Both the position numbers and the translations under genes were made by a program. A stretch of DNA of 45,435 nt from Halobacterium sp. CBA1126 (GTDB taxonomy: Archaea; Halobacteriota; Halobacteria; Halobacteriales; Halobacteriaceae): NCBI RefSeq assembly GCF_009741975.1, contig NZ_WPCF01000006.1, forward strand, positions 1 through 45,435, given 5' to 3'. The notes under the pieces are model-generated. The model was not told where the DNA came from and did no database searches. It worked only from the letters and a program-made list of their open reading frames with translations. Below are positions 26,246 to 34,967 of the stretch, piece by piece. Within the stretch, counting starts at the first letter, position 1; each line of letters begins with the position of its first letter.

Positions 26246-26288
26246 CTTAACCAACAGCAGCGGGGGTAGCGGGCGAGTGTTGGTTAAG
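26246..26288. repeat. Perfect 11-bp inverted repeat downstream of the minus-strand MBL-like gene
   Basis: CTTAACCAACA (26246-26256) is matched by TGTTGGTTAAG (26278-26288), with a 21-nt spacer that is itself G-rich. It lies about 50 nt beyond the stop at 26338, so it may be a hairpin terminator or processing site for that transcript. A protein-binding palindrome or an old element end are alternatives. Confidence 0.5.
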
Positions 26289-26337
26289 CCCGAAGCAACC
26301 CACCGCAATCGCCCCGAACCAGAGAAACAGCGCGAGC

Positions 26338-27000
26338 CTACACCAGCGACCGCACGGCCTCGACCCACGCTTTCGGCGCGCGTCGCCGCGCGCCGTCGAG
26401 CGCGTACTCCAACGCATCCGTCGCGTCCTCCATCACGCCCTCGCCGTGGCCGACGAGGATGCGCTCGGGCTGGAACTGTTCGAGGGCTTCGGGCGGCTTT
26501 ACGCGCAGCATCGGATGCACACCGACGCGCTCGCGGCCGGTCGTGAAGTACTGCGCCGTGCCAAGTGCGTCGCCGACGACGGGCGTCTCGCCGTCGGAGA
26601 GCGCGGCCTCGTCCCAGCCCGGCCAGTCGACAGTCCGGACGACCTCGAAGTCGGTGTCAGGCAGCCGGTCGGTCACAGGCTGGGTGCGCGCGTCGATGCC
26701 GGGGTCCACGAACGACGGCACGTAAATCGGGACGTCGTGGCGCGCTGCGACCGCGGCGGCGTCCCGCGCGTGGCGATCCATCAACACGACGACGCCCCGC
26801 ACCTCGCCGAACTCCGCGAACAGGTCGTCGACGCCGTCGGCGTCCACGGGGTCGACCACCCAGACGTCCCCGTCCTCGGTCGCGACGGCGTGACTCGCGC
26901 GCTGCATCGCCTCCTCAGGGTGGGCGATCCAGCCCACGCCGTCGTCGAAGCGGTCTATCTCCCGGTAGTCGGCGGCCCGACCGGTGACTTTCATCGGCAT
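26338..27000 (-). CDS. Conserved haloarchaeal protein, degenerate MBL-fold-like
   Basis: A 220-residue protein starting at ATG 27000 (MPMKVTGRAADYREIDRF). The order of segments recalls a metallo-beta-lactamase fold: early beta strands with DGDVWVVDPVDADGVDDLF, then VVVLMDRHARDAAAVAARH, where HxHxDH would stand, TPVVGDALGTAQYF, and ILVGHGEGVMED near the end. The HxHxDH metal motif is not intact (DRHARDA), so hydrolase activity is doubtful. Homologs with this degenerate motif are, as I recall, common in haloarchaea, but I cannot give a tested function. It is divergent from the VOC gene, with 70 nt between starts. Confidence 0.65.
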   Translation of the reverse strand: MPMKVTGRAADYREIDRFDDGVGWIAHPEEAMQRASHAVATEDGDVWVVDPVDADGVDDLFAEFGEVRGVVVLMDRHARDAAAVAARHDVPIYVPSFVDPGIDARTQPVTDRLPDTDFEVVRTVDWPGWDEAALSDGETPVVGDALGTAQYFTTGRERVGVHPMLRVKPPEALEQFQPERILVGHGEGVMEDATDALEYALDGARRRAPKAWVEAVRSLV

Positions 27001-27070
27001 ACTCGTCCCTACGAGGACTAGCACCAAAAAACGGGGTAGGCCTTTGGCCGTGGCCGGCGAACGTCGCGGT

Positions 27071-27754
27071 ATGCTCTCCGCGCTGGACTCGCTCGCGCTG
27101 GAAGTCCGCTCGCTCGACCGCGCGGCCGCGTTCTACGAGCAGTATCTCGATCTCCGCGGCGAGCGCCGCGACCACGAAGCGGTCTACGAGATCGGCGACA
27201 CGACGCTCGTGCTCCGCGAGCCGTCGACGGTCCCGCGCGGCGGCGTCCACGTCCACTACGCGTTCGCCACGACGCCCAGCGAGTACGGCGCGTGGCGCGA
27301 CCGCCTCTCGCAGGCGTTCGACCTCGTGGAGTTCGACTTCGGGAGCGCCCGATCCATCTACGTCGACGACCCTGACGGCCACTGCGTCGAAATCGGGACT
27401 GGCGGTCCGGACGGCGACGGCGCGCTCACGGGCGTCTTCGAAGTCGTCCTCGAAGTCGAGGACCTGCCGCGCGCGGTGGCGTTCTACCGCGACCTCGGGT
27501 TCGCGGTGACGGACCGCGGGGGCGACCGCGAGCGCGTCCGCCTCGGCGGCCCCGTCGACCTCGAACTCTGGGAACCACAGCTGGGCATCGCGGACGCCCG
27601 CGGCGCCGTTCACGCCGACCTCGGCTTCGTCGCGGACTCACCGACAGCAGCCGCGGACGCTGTCGCAGACCGCGCGTGTCTCGTCGCAGACGTCGATCGC
27701 GGCGTGCGCGTCCGCGACCCCGACGGCCACTACCTGACGTTCACCGAGCGGTAA
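27071..27754 (+). CDS. VOC (glyoxalase/dioxygenase) superfamily protein with two modules
   Basis: A 227-residue protein made of two vicinal-oxygen-chelate halves. The first half starts ALDSLALEVRSLDRAAAFYEQYL and ends VDDPDGHCVEI; the second starts VVLEVEDLPRAVAFYRDLGF and ends RDPDGHYLTFTE. These paired betaalphabeta-beta-beta modules form one metal site in glyoxalase I and extradiol dioxygenases. Specific substrate is not readable. Start at 27071 leaves a short MLSALDSLAL lead-in as usual. It is followed by the TRAM-domain gene after 55 nt, with no obvious functional link. Confidence 0.85.
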   Translation: MLSALDSLALEVRSLDRAAAFYEQYLDLRGERRDHEAVYEIGDTTLVLREPSTVPRGGVHVHYAFATTPSEYGAWRDRLSQAFDLVEFDFGSARSIYVDDPDGHCVEIGTGGPDGDGALTGVFEVVLEVEDLPRAVAFYRDLGFAVTDRGGDRERVRLGGPVDLELWEPQLGIADARGAVHADLGFVADSPTAAADAVADRACLVADVDRGVRVRDPDGHYLTFTER

Positions 27755-27809
27755 CGGTGCGAATCCGGAAGTCGAGGGTTTGTAGGCGGTCCGCTGCGAG
27801 GCGGCGACC

Positions 27810-28160
27810 ATGAACAATCCGGTCGTCCTCGGTGGTGCCGCTGGCGTCCTGCTGGTGCTGGTCGTCCTGGTGCTGTGGCGGCGACGGTCGTCGGAGGCGG
27901 CGGCGTCGAAGCGCGCACACAACGAGGCTCAGCAACGGGACGCGCCCGTCGAGATGGGCGAGACCTACGAGGTCGGCATCACGGAGTTCACCGACCACCA
28001 CTCGGGCGAGCGCGTCGCCGTCGGCAAAGTCGAGGGGTTCGTCCTGTTCACCGAGGACGTCCCCGAACGACTCGAGGAGGGCGACGTCATCCGCGCGACG
28101 GTGACGTCGTTCAACCGGAACGGGACGTCCGCGGACGCCATTTTCGAGGGCACAGCCTGA
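27810..28160 (+). CDS. TRAM domain protein with N-terminal membrane anchor
   Basis: A 116-residue protein. Residues 1-22 are a hydrophobic helix (VVLGGAAGVLLVLVVLVLW) followed by RRR, so the rest faces the cytoplasm. Residues 48-115 are a TRAM-type small beta barrel: MGETYEVGITEFTDHHSGE, VAVGKVEGFVLFTEDVPE, GDVIRATVTSFNRNG. TRAM domains bind RNA and in archaea occur as stand-alone RNA chaperone-like proteins; the anchored version would place RNA binding at the membrane. Role inferred from domain only. Confidence 0.85.
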   Translation: MNNPVVLGGAAGVLLVLVVLVLWRRRSSEAAASKRAHNEAQQRDAPVEMGETYEVGITEFTDHHSGERVAVGKVEGFVLFTEDVPERLEEGDVIRATVTSFNRNGTSADAIFEGTA

Positions 28161-28231
28161 AGTCGAGAACGCTGGTCGTACGAACGACCTTAATACGGGC
28201 CTCGCGTAAGGCCGGGCACGGTGAACTCAAC

Positions 28232-28291
28232 GTGACCGTCAGCATCGTCGAACGCCGCGACGGCATCACGTACGAAGGCCTGACCTGGTGA
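28232..28291 (+). CDS. Possible 19-residue ORF
   Basis: GTG start, reading TVSIVERRDGITYEGLTW, then TGA, five bases before the next small gene. A TTAATA string about 40 nt upstream may be a promoter. The peptide looks like two beta strands, but with this length chance is likely. Confidence 0.2.
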   Translation: MTVSIVERRDGITYEGLTW

Positions 28292-28296
28292 CCACG

Positions 28297-28437
28297 ATGA
28301 GCGAAGACGAACTCGGGGAGGGATACAGACGTCGTGCGGACCGAGCGGCCGCCCTCGAAGCCGAATTAGCCGCCGTCGCCGCGGAGGCGACCGAGTTACT
28401 CGGCGCCGCGCCGACCTGGAGCACCGAGACAGAGTAA
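28297..28437 (+). CDS. Small hypothetical protein, helical
   Basis: A 46-residue frame from ATG 28297 to TAA 28437: MSEDELGEGYRRRADRA followed by an Ala/Glu-rich helix (ALEAELAAVAAEATELLG) and a short tail. Third positions are strongly G/C as in real genes nearby, and the helix is amphipathic, fitting a small coiled-coil. No known family. It is convergent with the DUF5779-like gene, with 16 bases between stops. Confidence 0.5.
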   Translation: MSEDELGEGYRRRADRAAALEAELAAVAAEATELLGAAPTWSTETE

Positions 28438-28453
28438 GCGACCACGCGGGGTG

Positions 28454-28747
28454 TTACAGCCGGTCGGCGTCGACGGCGACCCCGGGCGGTGCGACGACGA
28501 GGAACTCCCGGAAGTGCATGAGGGTGCCGCCGGCGTCTTTGACGTCGCCGGCGAACCCGGCGGCGAGCTCGTTGAGGTCGCCGTCGACGGCGAGGAAGAG
28601 GACGTTGCCGTCGTGGATCTCGGCGAGCCAGTCGTCGTCCGGCGTGGTGCCGTCGAGGACGCCGAGGACGACGCGGCCGTCGAACTCGTCGGGGACGTCG
28701 ATCTCCTCCTCGGCGTTCCGCAGGTCGAGGTTGAACCCGTCAGACAT
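28454..28747 (-). CDS. DUF5779-like conserved haloarchaeal protein
   Basis: A 97-residue protein (MSDGFNLDLRNAEEEID at the start). It alternates strands and helices: GRVVLGVLDGTTPDDDWLAE, NVLFLAVDGDLNELAAGFA, DVKDAGGTLMHFREFLVV, a compact alpha/beta fold. The pattern matches my recollection of haloarchaeal DUF5779; no function is known. The start at 28747 is preferred over an extended frame reaching 28897 because the extension is low-quality sequence that runs into the tnpB element. A T-rich box (GGTTTTTGCC) 25-35 nt upstream may be its promoter. Confidence 0.75.
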   Translation of the reverse strand: MSDGFNLDLRNAEEEIDVPDEFDGRVVLGVLDGTTPDDDWLAEIHDGNVLFLAVDGDLNELAAGFAGDVKDAGGTLMHFREFLVVAPPGVAVDADRL

Positions 28748-28950
28748 GGTCGTAGCGTGGGCGCGACGGGGCAAAAACCTTCCCGACAGTAGATTTATGC
28801 GCAGAGCAGGCGCAATACCACGGCCTTTAGGCCGTGGATACGCGCCGTCACTGAGTGACCTATTCCACCGACTCCGACAGCCCCGGATATTCCACATGAC
28901 ACACAGATATTAATAGACTATATTCCATAACTGATTATGAACACAGTACG

Positions 28951-30207
28951 ATGCTGGAGACAACCCGTACTTATGTCGCACGCATCACGAACCACAGTCA
29001 GGTTCGTGACGATCTCAACCAGTGCGGGTTCTCCGCATCGAAACTGTGGAACGTCGGCCGCTACTACATCCAACAACGGTGGGGTGAAGACGGTGAGATA
29101 CCCGATGAAGCCGAACTGAAGTCGGAGTTGAAAGACCACGAACGCTACAGTGACCTCCATTCGCAGTCAAGCCAGCGAGTTCTCGAAGAACTTGCTGAGG
29201 CGTTCAATAGCTGGTACAACTCCGACGACGGCAACAACCCACCGGGCTACCGGAAACGTGGCGACGACCACCCGCGCTCCACCGTCACGTGGAAACAGAA
29301 AGGCATCAAGCACGACGTCAAACACAGTCAACTCCGCCTCTCGAAAGGTTGGAATCTGAAAGACGGACGGTCAGACTTCATCCTCGCAGGGTACGAAACC
29401 CGTCCCGACGTAGAAGTCGAGAACATCCAGCAGGTGCGTGCCGTCTGGAACGGAAGCGAGTGGGAACTGCACCTCGTCTGCAAGACGGAAATTCCAGTTG
29501 AGGACGCTCCCGGCGACAAGACGGCGGGTATCGATCTTGGTATCAGCAACTATCTCGCCATCGACTACGAGGGCGGCCCTTCAGAGTTGTATCCGGGGAA
29601 CACGCTGAAAGAGGACAAGCACTACTTCACCCGTGAGGAATACCAGACCGAAGGCGAGAACGGGCCATCGAAACGTGCGTTGAAGGCTCGCCGGAAACTC
29701 TCCCGACGCAAAGACCACTTCCTTCACACCCTCAGCAAGCACATCGTTGAGCGGTGTGTCGAGGAAGGCGTGGCGAAGATCTCGGTTGGCGACCTCAGCG
29801 ACATCCGCGAGGATGAGAACGGCGACTCGCGGAACTGGGGTGCGTCGGGGAACAAGAAACTCCATGGATGGGAGTTCGACCGATTCGTTCGTCTGCTTGA
29901 ATACAAGGCCGAGGAACACGGTATCCTCGTTGACCGAGTAGACGAGGAGAACACCTCGAAGACGTGTTCGTGTTGCGGGCAAATTCGAGATGCGAACCGC
30001 GTGGAGCGTGGTCTATACGTCTGTTCGTCGTGTGAGACGACGATGAACGCAGACGTGAACGGTGCGGTGAACATCCGCAGAAAGATAACTCAGAGTCCCC
30101 CAACGGGGGATATGAGTAACGGCTGGTTGGCACAGCCCGGAGTCTTCCTGTTCGACCGCGAGAGCGGGTCGTTCAACACGAGAGAGCAGGGAGACTGCAA
30201 ACCGTAA
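28951..30207 (+). CDS. tnpB: TnpB RNA-guided nuclease family protein
   Basis: A 418-residue TnpB. The N-terminal half is the nucleic-acid binding region. RuvC-I is AGIDLGISNYLA (D195). A bridge-like basic helix KRALKARRKLSRRKDHFLH follows. RuvC-II reads KISVGDLSDIRED, with Gly280 where the classical Glu of (E)DL is expected. The zinc finger is C339/C342 and C358/C361, and RuvC-III is NADVNGAVNI (D368). The C-terminal 35 residues run over the likely omega-RNA region. TnpB cuts DNA next to the element's TAM under guidance of RNA from the right end. Whether this Gly variant cuts is open, though some TnpB lineages are known to relocate the Glu. Confidence 0.93.
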   Translation: MLETTRTYVARITNHSQVRDDLNQCGFSASKLWNVGRYYIQQRWGEDGEIPDEAELKSELKDHERYSDLHSQSSQRVLEELAEAFNSWYNSDDGNNPPGYRKRGDDHPRSTVTWKQKGIKHDVKHSQLRLSKGWNLKDGRSDFILAGYETRPDVEVENIQQVRAVWNGSEWELHLVCKTEIPVEDAPGDKTAGIDLGISNYLAIDYEGGPSELYPGNTLKEDKHYFTREEYQTEGENGPSKRALKARRKLSRRKDHFLHTLSKHIVERCVEEGVAKISVGDLSDIREDENGDSRNWGASGNKKLHGWEFDRFVRLLEYKAEEHGILVDRVDEENTSKTCSCCGQIRDANRVERGLYVCSSCETTMNADVNGAVNIRRKITQSPPTGDMSNGWLAQPGVFLFDRESGSFNTREQGDCKP

Positions 30208-30256
30208 TATCCCAACGCTCGGGATTCCTCCGCCTTGGGGCAGAGGAGGATGTCAA
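30050..30256 (+). ncRNA. Candidate omega-RNA (reRNA) region of the first tnpB element
   Basis: By analogy with characterised TnpB systems, the guide RNA scaffold is made from the 3' end of tnpB through the right end of the element, and the guide is the flanking sequence after it. Here the segment holds stems CCCCC/GGGGG (30088-30100), TCCC/GGGA (30210-30224) and CCTC/GAGG (30227-30246). The guide would begin near 30257. Boundaries are estimates. Confidence 0.4.
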
Positions 30257-30281
30257 GCGCGCTGCAGTCGTGGTTCGATAC

Positions 30282-30428
30282 ATGCCCGAGGTCCACCTGA
30301 GCGAGGAGACCGTCGAGCGACTGGACGCGCTCCGCGAGGACGGGGAGTCCTACGACGAGCTGGTGGCGGAGCTCCTCAACATCTACGAGGTCGAGGAGCT
30401 CACCCTGTTCCACTCCGGGGACGGTTAG
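30282..30428 (+). CDS. Small DUF7557-like (antitoxin-like) protein
   Basis: A 48-residue protein: MPEVHLSEETVERLDALRED, then GESYDELVAELLNIYEVEE and TLFHSGDG. The short strand followed by two helices is a ribbon-helix-helix-like or VapB-like layout, and the sequence matches my memory of the haloarchaeal DUF7557 family; no toxin gene is adjacent. The ATG lies only 26 bases after the right end of the tnpB element, so the original promoter seems to be on the other side of the insertion. Its stop overlaps the convergent DUF5799-like stop. Confidence 0.75.
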   Translation: MPEVHLSEETVERLDALREDGESYDELVAELLNIYEVEELTLFHSGDG

Positions 30429-30874
30429 TCGCCGGCCGCCGCGCGCCGGACTTCGTCCCACCGGCCTTCCTTCTCGAGGTGTGACTGGAGCGCGTTCGCA
30501 TATTCGTCGGCGAGTTCGACGGCTTCCGCTTCGAGTTCTTCGTTACTGTCGTCGTCGCTGCCGAGGCCGAGCGCCGCCTTGATGCCGCCGACGATGCCGC
30601 TGGTGTTCTCCGAGGGCTCGGAGCGGCCGCCGGCGCCCATCGCCTGCTGCTGGTCGACGTTCTGCATCTCCGGGAGCACGTGCTCCAGTTGGGAGGTGTC
30701 GGCGACGATGCGGGCGTGTTCGGGGTCGTCGGCGTCTTCGACGTCGAACTCGACGGCGGTCATCACGAGCCCCCACTGGGAGTTCGACAGCGAGGACGCT
30801 CGCACGCGGTCGGAGAACTCGCTGTCGACGCTCATGCGCGCGCCCACCACCAGGTCCTGCCAGTCGTCGGTCAT
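30425..30874 (-). CDS. DUF5799-like conserved haloarchaeal protein
   Basis: A 149-residue acidic protein beginning MTDDWQDLVVGARMSVDSEF. A conserved N-terminal part (SNSQWGLVMTAVEFDVEDAD, HARIVADTSQLEHVLPEM) is followed by a low-complexity linker (MGAGGRSEPSENTSG), IVGGIKAALGLGS, and a C-terminal helix ELADEYANALQSHLEKEG. It matches my recollection of haloarchaeal DUF5799, which has no known function. No membrane segment or catalytic motif. Its stop codon overlaps that of the small gene at 30282, so the two genes are convergent with no space for a terminator. Confidence 0.75.
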   Translation of the reverse strand: MTDDWQDLVVGARMSVDSEFSDRVRASSLSNSQWGLVMTAVEFDVEDADDPEHARIVADTSQLEHVLPEMQNVDQQQAMGAGGRSEPSENTSGIVGGIKAALGLGSDDDSNEELEAEAVELADEYANALQSHLEKEGRWDEVRRAAAGD

Positions 30875-30947
30875 GGCCGCGGCTACGTGGCGGGCGTGCT
30901 TGTATGCTACGACGAAAAAAACGCGGCCAGTCAGCGACGAGCGCCGC

Positions 30948-31343
30948 TCAGAACGCGCCGGTCTCGCCGGTGATCTCGGCGTGGAGGCCCTCTCGGAGCG
31001 CGCTGTGGACGTGGCAGATGTCCTCGGCGCGCTCGACGACGGCGTCGAACTCGTCGTCGTCGAGGTCCGCTTCGACGAGGATGTGGAAGCGAACCGCGGT
31101 GAGGTCGTCGTCCTCGTCGAGGTCGCCCTCGACGTCGATGTCGATGCGGCCGAGGTCGTCGAAGCCCTCCTTGTTGCCGCCGACGCGGAACGCGGGGATG
31201 AAACAGGACGCGTAGTCCGCGAGGAGGACGCCGTTCGGTTCGGGGCCGTCCGCTTCGGTGGCGTCGACGGTCAGTTCGTAGTCGCCGACGCGCGAGCGCG
31301 TGACGTAGCCTTCCTCGGACGTGCTGGTGACTTCGATTGTCAT
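30948..31343 (-). CDS. OsmC family protein
   Basis: A 131-residue OsmC/Ohr-like protein. The two cysteines of the family are present: the first in LLADYASCFIPAF (about residue 47) and the second in DICHVHSALREGL (about residue 110). Between them are acidic strands (DIDVEGDLDEDDD). OsmC proteins are dimeric thiol peroxidases for organic hydroperoxides, resolved with lipoyl or other thiols; the exact substrate here is unknown. It stands alone, with about 70 nt to the DUF5799 gene downstream and 109 nt to the MBL gene. Confidence 0.85.
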   Translation of the reverse strand: MTIEVTSTSEEGYVTRSRVGDYELTVDATEADGPEPNGVLLADYASCFIPAFRVGGNKEGFDDLGRIDIDVEGDLDEDDDLTAVRFHILVEADLDDDEFDAVVERAEDICHVHSALREGLHAEITGETGAF

Positions 31344-31452
31344 TACGTCCGGCAGGACTCGCGCCCGCGCCGTAAGCGTTGTTCTTTCGGTAGCCGGCGC
31401 CGCCGACCGACGACGGCCGCGAGCCGGTACGGACCGGCTGCGGGCGGCCGCG

Positions 31453-32175
31453 TCAGTAGCCCTCGGAGAGGTCGTACGTCTCGTCGCCGTCGAGGACGAC
31501 GGGGTCGGCGTCGCTGCCGGTGGCTTCGACCTCGCGGACGAAGTCGTCGGTGTCGATCTCGATGGGCGGGAAGGTGTCGTAGTGCATGGGGAACGCGACG
31601 TCGGCGTCGAGCCAGTCGACGGCGACGGCGGCCTGCCACGGCCCCATCGTGAAGTGGTCGCCCGCGGGGACGGCGACGGCGTCGGGTTCGAGATACGGCG
31701 CGATGACGTCGCGCATCTCCGTGTGGAGGCTGGTGTCGCCGGCGTGGTAGAACGTCGTCGACTCCTCGTCGGCGACCTGCGTGGGCTTCGTGTCCGAGAT
31801 GACGTAGCCCGCGGGCATCCCGGCGGAGGTGCCGTAGCCGGTGTCGATGCCGTTGGAGTGGTCGGCGCGCACCATCGTCACGTAGGCGTCGCCGAGTTCG
31901 ACGGTGCCGCCGAGGTTCATCCCGGTGGTGTCCTCGATGTCGTACTCGTCGGTGAGGTAGCCCGCGAGCTCCGGGGTGCCGACGACGTGCGCGCCGCGGT
32001 AGCGGTCGACGTCCGCGATGTGGTCGGCGTGCCCGTGCGTCAGCAGCACGTGGTCGGGGTCGACCTCCTCGGGGTCGGTGTCGGTCTTCGGGTTGTCGAA
32101 GAACGGGTCGATGAGCAGGGTCGTCTCGCCGACTTCCACGCGCCACGTCGAGTGGCCGAACCAGGTAAGTTCCAT
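31453..32175 (-). CDS. UPF0173-type metal-dependent hydrolase (MBL fold)
   Basis: A 240-residue metallo-beta-lactamase-fold protein starting [17 protein letters not shown]. The metal motif HxHxDH is intact as [12 protein letters not shown]; further ligands follow in [20 protein letters not shown] and [11 protein letters not shown]. This set and length (about 225-240) are typical of the UPF0173 family of predicted metal-dependent hydrolases, whose substrate is unsettled. The start at 32175 is supported by a TATA-like box (CTTTTATG on the minus strand, 32203-32210) about 30 nt upstream; an upstream GTG/ATG extension to 32205 would lie inside that box. Confidence 0.88.
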   Translation of the reverse strand: MELTWFGHSTWRVEVGETTLLIDPFFDNPKTDTDPEEVDPDHVLLTHGHADHIADVDRYRGAHVVGTPELAGYLTDEYDIEDTTGMNLGGTVELGDAYVTMVRADHSNGIDTGYGTSAGMPAGYVISDTKPTQVADEESTTFYHAGDTSLHTEMRDVIAPYLEPDAVAVPAGDHFTMGPWQAAVAVDWLDADVAFPMHYDTFPPIEIDTDDFVREVEATGSDADPVVLDGDETYDLSEGY

Positions 32176-32202
32176 AGCATCTCTAACTACTCTCGAAACC
32201 CC

Positions 32203-32210
32203 CATAAAAG
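32203..32210 (-). promoter_or_regulatory. TATA-like box of the UPF0173 hydrolase gene
   Basis: CTTTTATG on the minus strand lies 28-35 nt upstream of the ATG at 32175 and decides that start. Confidence 0.45.
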
Positions 32211-32522
32211 GTGACGGCTCGGAGGATTCTTCCGGGAGGGCGCCGCGAACGCGACCATGGTGGATTCCGCCCGCGCATCTCCCGGTAGGACCGCCGACCG
32301 CCGCGACGGCCTGCTCGCGCTCCTCCTCGCCCAGTCGACGCTGCTGACCGTGGTCGTCGCGTCTGCAACCACCACGCCGAGCGCGTTCGTCATAGTGGTA
32401 ACAGCGCGGAAACCCACCCCTTTAGGGGTGGGAGGAAGCGCGTACGCTCCGTGCATCCAATCACCAGCCGCGACAAGGCCGACTCCCCAACGGTTTTGAA
32501 CTACCAAGCCTACATATGATAT

Positions 32523-33786
<1,264 letters not shown>

Positions 33787-33922
33787 CGCGTACGCTGTCG
33801 CGCTCGTCGTCGGCCTCCCGGCGTTCGTCGTCGGGCTCGCGCTGCTCGCGCCGGACCGATAGTAACCGGCCAGCCTCGCGGCCTTCCCACACCGTTAGGT
33901 GCGTCCGGGTGCGTTCTCCGGT

Positions 33923-34906
33923 ATGCAGCAGCGACGACTCGGTTCGACCGGCTTCGACGTCAGCGAAGTGAGCCTCGGCACGTGGGAGATCGGCGGCCAG
34001 TGGGGCGACGTCGGCGAACAGGAGGGTAAGGACGCGGTGCGCGCCGCGCTCGACGCGGGCGTGAACTTCCTCGACACCGCGGACGTCTACGGCGACGGCC
34101 GCAGCGAACGCCTCATCCGCGAGGTCCTCGACGAGCGCGACGAGGACCCGATTGTTGCGACGAAGGCGGGGCGCCGCCTCGACCCCCACGACGCCGACCG
34201 CTACACGCACGAGAACCTCGAGCGGTTCGTCGACCGCTCGCGGGAGAAGCTCGGCGTCGACACGCTGGACCTCCTCCAGCTGCACTGCCCGCCGACGGAG
34301 ACGTACTACCAGCCCGAGACGTTCGACGCGCTCGCGGCCCTCAAGCACGCCGGCAAGCTCGACCACTACGGCGTCAGCGTCGAGACGGTCGAGGAGGCGA
34401 TGAAGGCCATCGAGTACCCGGGCGTGGAGACCGTCCAGATCATCTTCAATCCGTTCCGCCAGCGGCCCGCCGAGCGCTTCCTCGACGCCGCCGAGCGCGA
34501 GAACGTCGGCGTCATCGTGCGCGTCCCGCTCGCCTCCGGCCTGCTCACCGGGAACATCGACGAGGATACGGAGTTCCCGGAGAACGACCACCGGAACTTC
34601 AACCGCGACGGCGAGGCGTTCGACGTCGGCGAGACGTTCGCTGGCGTCCCCCTCGAACCGGGCGTCGCGGCCGTCGACGAGCTCCGCGAGCACGTCCCCG
34701 ACCAGCTCACGCTCCCGCAGTTCACGCTCCGCTGGATTCTGGACTTCGACGCCGTCGCCACCGTCATCCCGGGGTCGACGTCCCCCGAGCACATCCGGAG
34801 CAACGTCGCCGCGTCGAACGCCCGCCCGCTCACCCACGCGGCCCACGGCGCGACCCGCGACGTCTACGAGAAGTACGTCGAAGAGCACGTCCACCACCGC
34901 TGGTGA
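33923..34906 (+). CDS. Aldo/keto reductase family oxidoreductase
   Basis: A 327-residue NAD(P)H-dependent reductase with a (beta/alpha)8 barrel. The catalytic tetrad is visible: D and Y in FLDTADVYGDGRSE, K in IVATKAGRR and H in LDLLQLHCPP. The C-terminal coenzyme loop includes ATVIPGSTSPEHIRSN. The N terminus MQQRRLGSTGFDVSEVSLGTWEIGG is typical, so ATG 33923 is chosen over an upstream start at 33899. The substrate is not predictable. It stands 61 nt from the FAH gene on the same strand. Confidence 0.9.
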   Translation: MQQRRLGSTGFDVSEVSLGTWEIGGQWGDVGEQEGKDAVRAALDAGVNFLDTADVYGDGRSERLIREVLDERDEDPIVATKAGRRLDPHDADRYTHENLERFVDRSREKLGVDTLDLLQLHCPPTETYYQPETFDALAALKHAGKLDHYGVSVETVEEAMKAIEYPGVETVQIIFNPFRQRPAERFLDAAERENVGVIVRVPLASGLLTGNIDEDTEFPENDHRNFNRDGEAFDVGETFAGVPLEPGVAAVDELREHVPDQLTLPQFTLRWILDFDAVATVIPGSTSPEHIRSNVAASNARPLTHAAHGATRDVYEKYVEEHVHHRW

Positions 34907-34967
34907 CGTAGCCCGGTCGTTTGCCGCACCCGGAACGCTTACGCGGCCACCACGGGAAGCCGCGGAC

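Larger units (their letters stand above)
24961..26337. other. Gene-poor region with lower GC
   Basis: About 1.4 kb after aglJ. I see only one plausible small gene (25126-25308) and an 11-bp inverted repeat at 26246-26288. Bases 25400-25850 show weak coding-like stretches in several frames with many stops, such as a frame ending near 25841 (SVAVLSRVLTTIVLGIFTTN), which might be a decayed transposase or other relic, but I recognise no family. No tRNA, terminal inverted repeats or direct repeats are apparent. Composition is well below the flanking genes up to about 26150. Confidence 0.6.
28799..30256 (+). mobile_element. IS1341-type (IS200/IS605 superfamily) element with tnpB only
   Basis: About 1.46 kb, with ends inferred and uncertain by a few bases. 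Near the left end lies a perfect hairpin, CCACGGCC TTTA GGCCGTGG (28818-28837), followed by a second palindrome GTCACTGAGTGAC (28847-28859). tnpB occupies 28951-30207. Near the right end are stems TCCC/GGGA (30210-30224) and CCTC/GAGG (30227-30246), followed by GGATGTCAA, an ending I know from haloarchaeal IS1341-type elements. No tnpA transposase is present, so movement would need one in trans. The left flank ends TTTAT, a plausible target/TAM sequence. No target duplication is expected or seen. Confidence 0.8.

Noticed and set aside
26097-26546. Plus-strand frame crossing the end of the MBL-like gene
   Set aside because: Arg/Pro/Thr-rich translation without domain; it runs over the inverted repeat and the 3' end of a better minus-strand gene.
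28748-28897. Longer N terminus for the DUF5779-like gene
   Set aside because: The extension lies inside the tnpB element's left end and reads as low-quality basic sequence; family proteins start at MSDGF.
30282-30874. Toxin-antitoxin pair of the DUF7557-like and DUF5799-like genes
   Set aside because: The two genes are convergent rather than co-directional, and the DUF5799-like protein has no toxin motif.
31321-32214. Plus-strand frame of 297 codons opposite the UPF0173 hydrolase
   Set aside because: Shadow of the real minus-strand gene, which has the intact HxHxDH motif and a TATA box.
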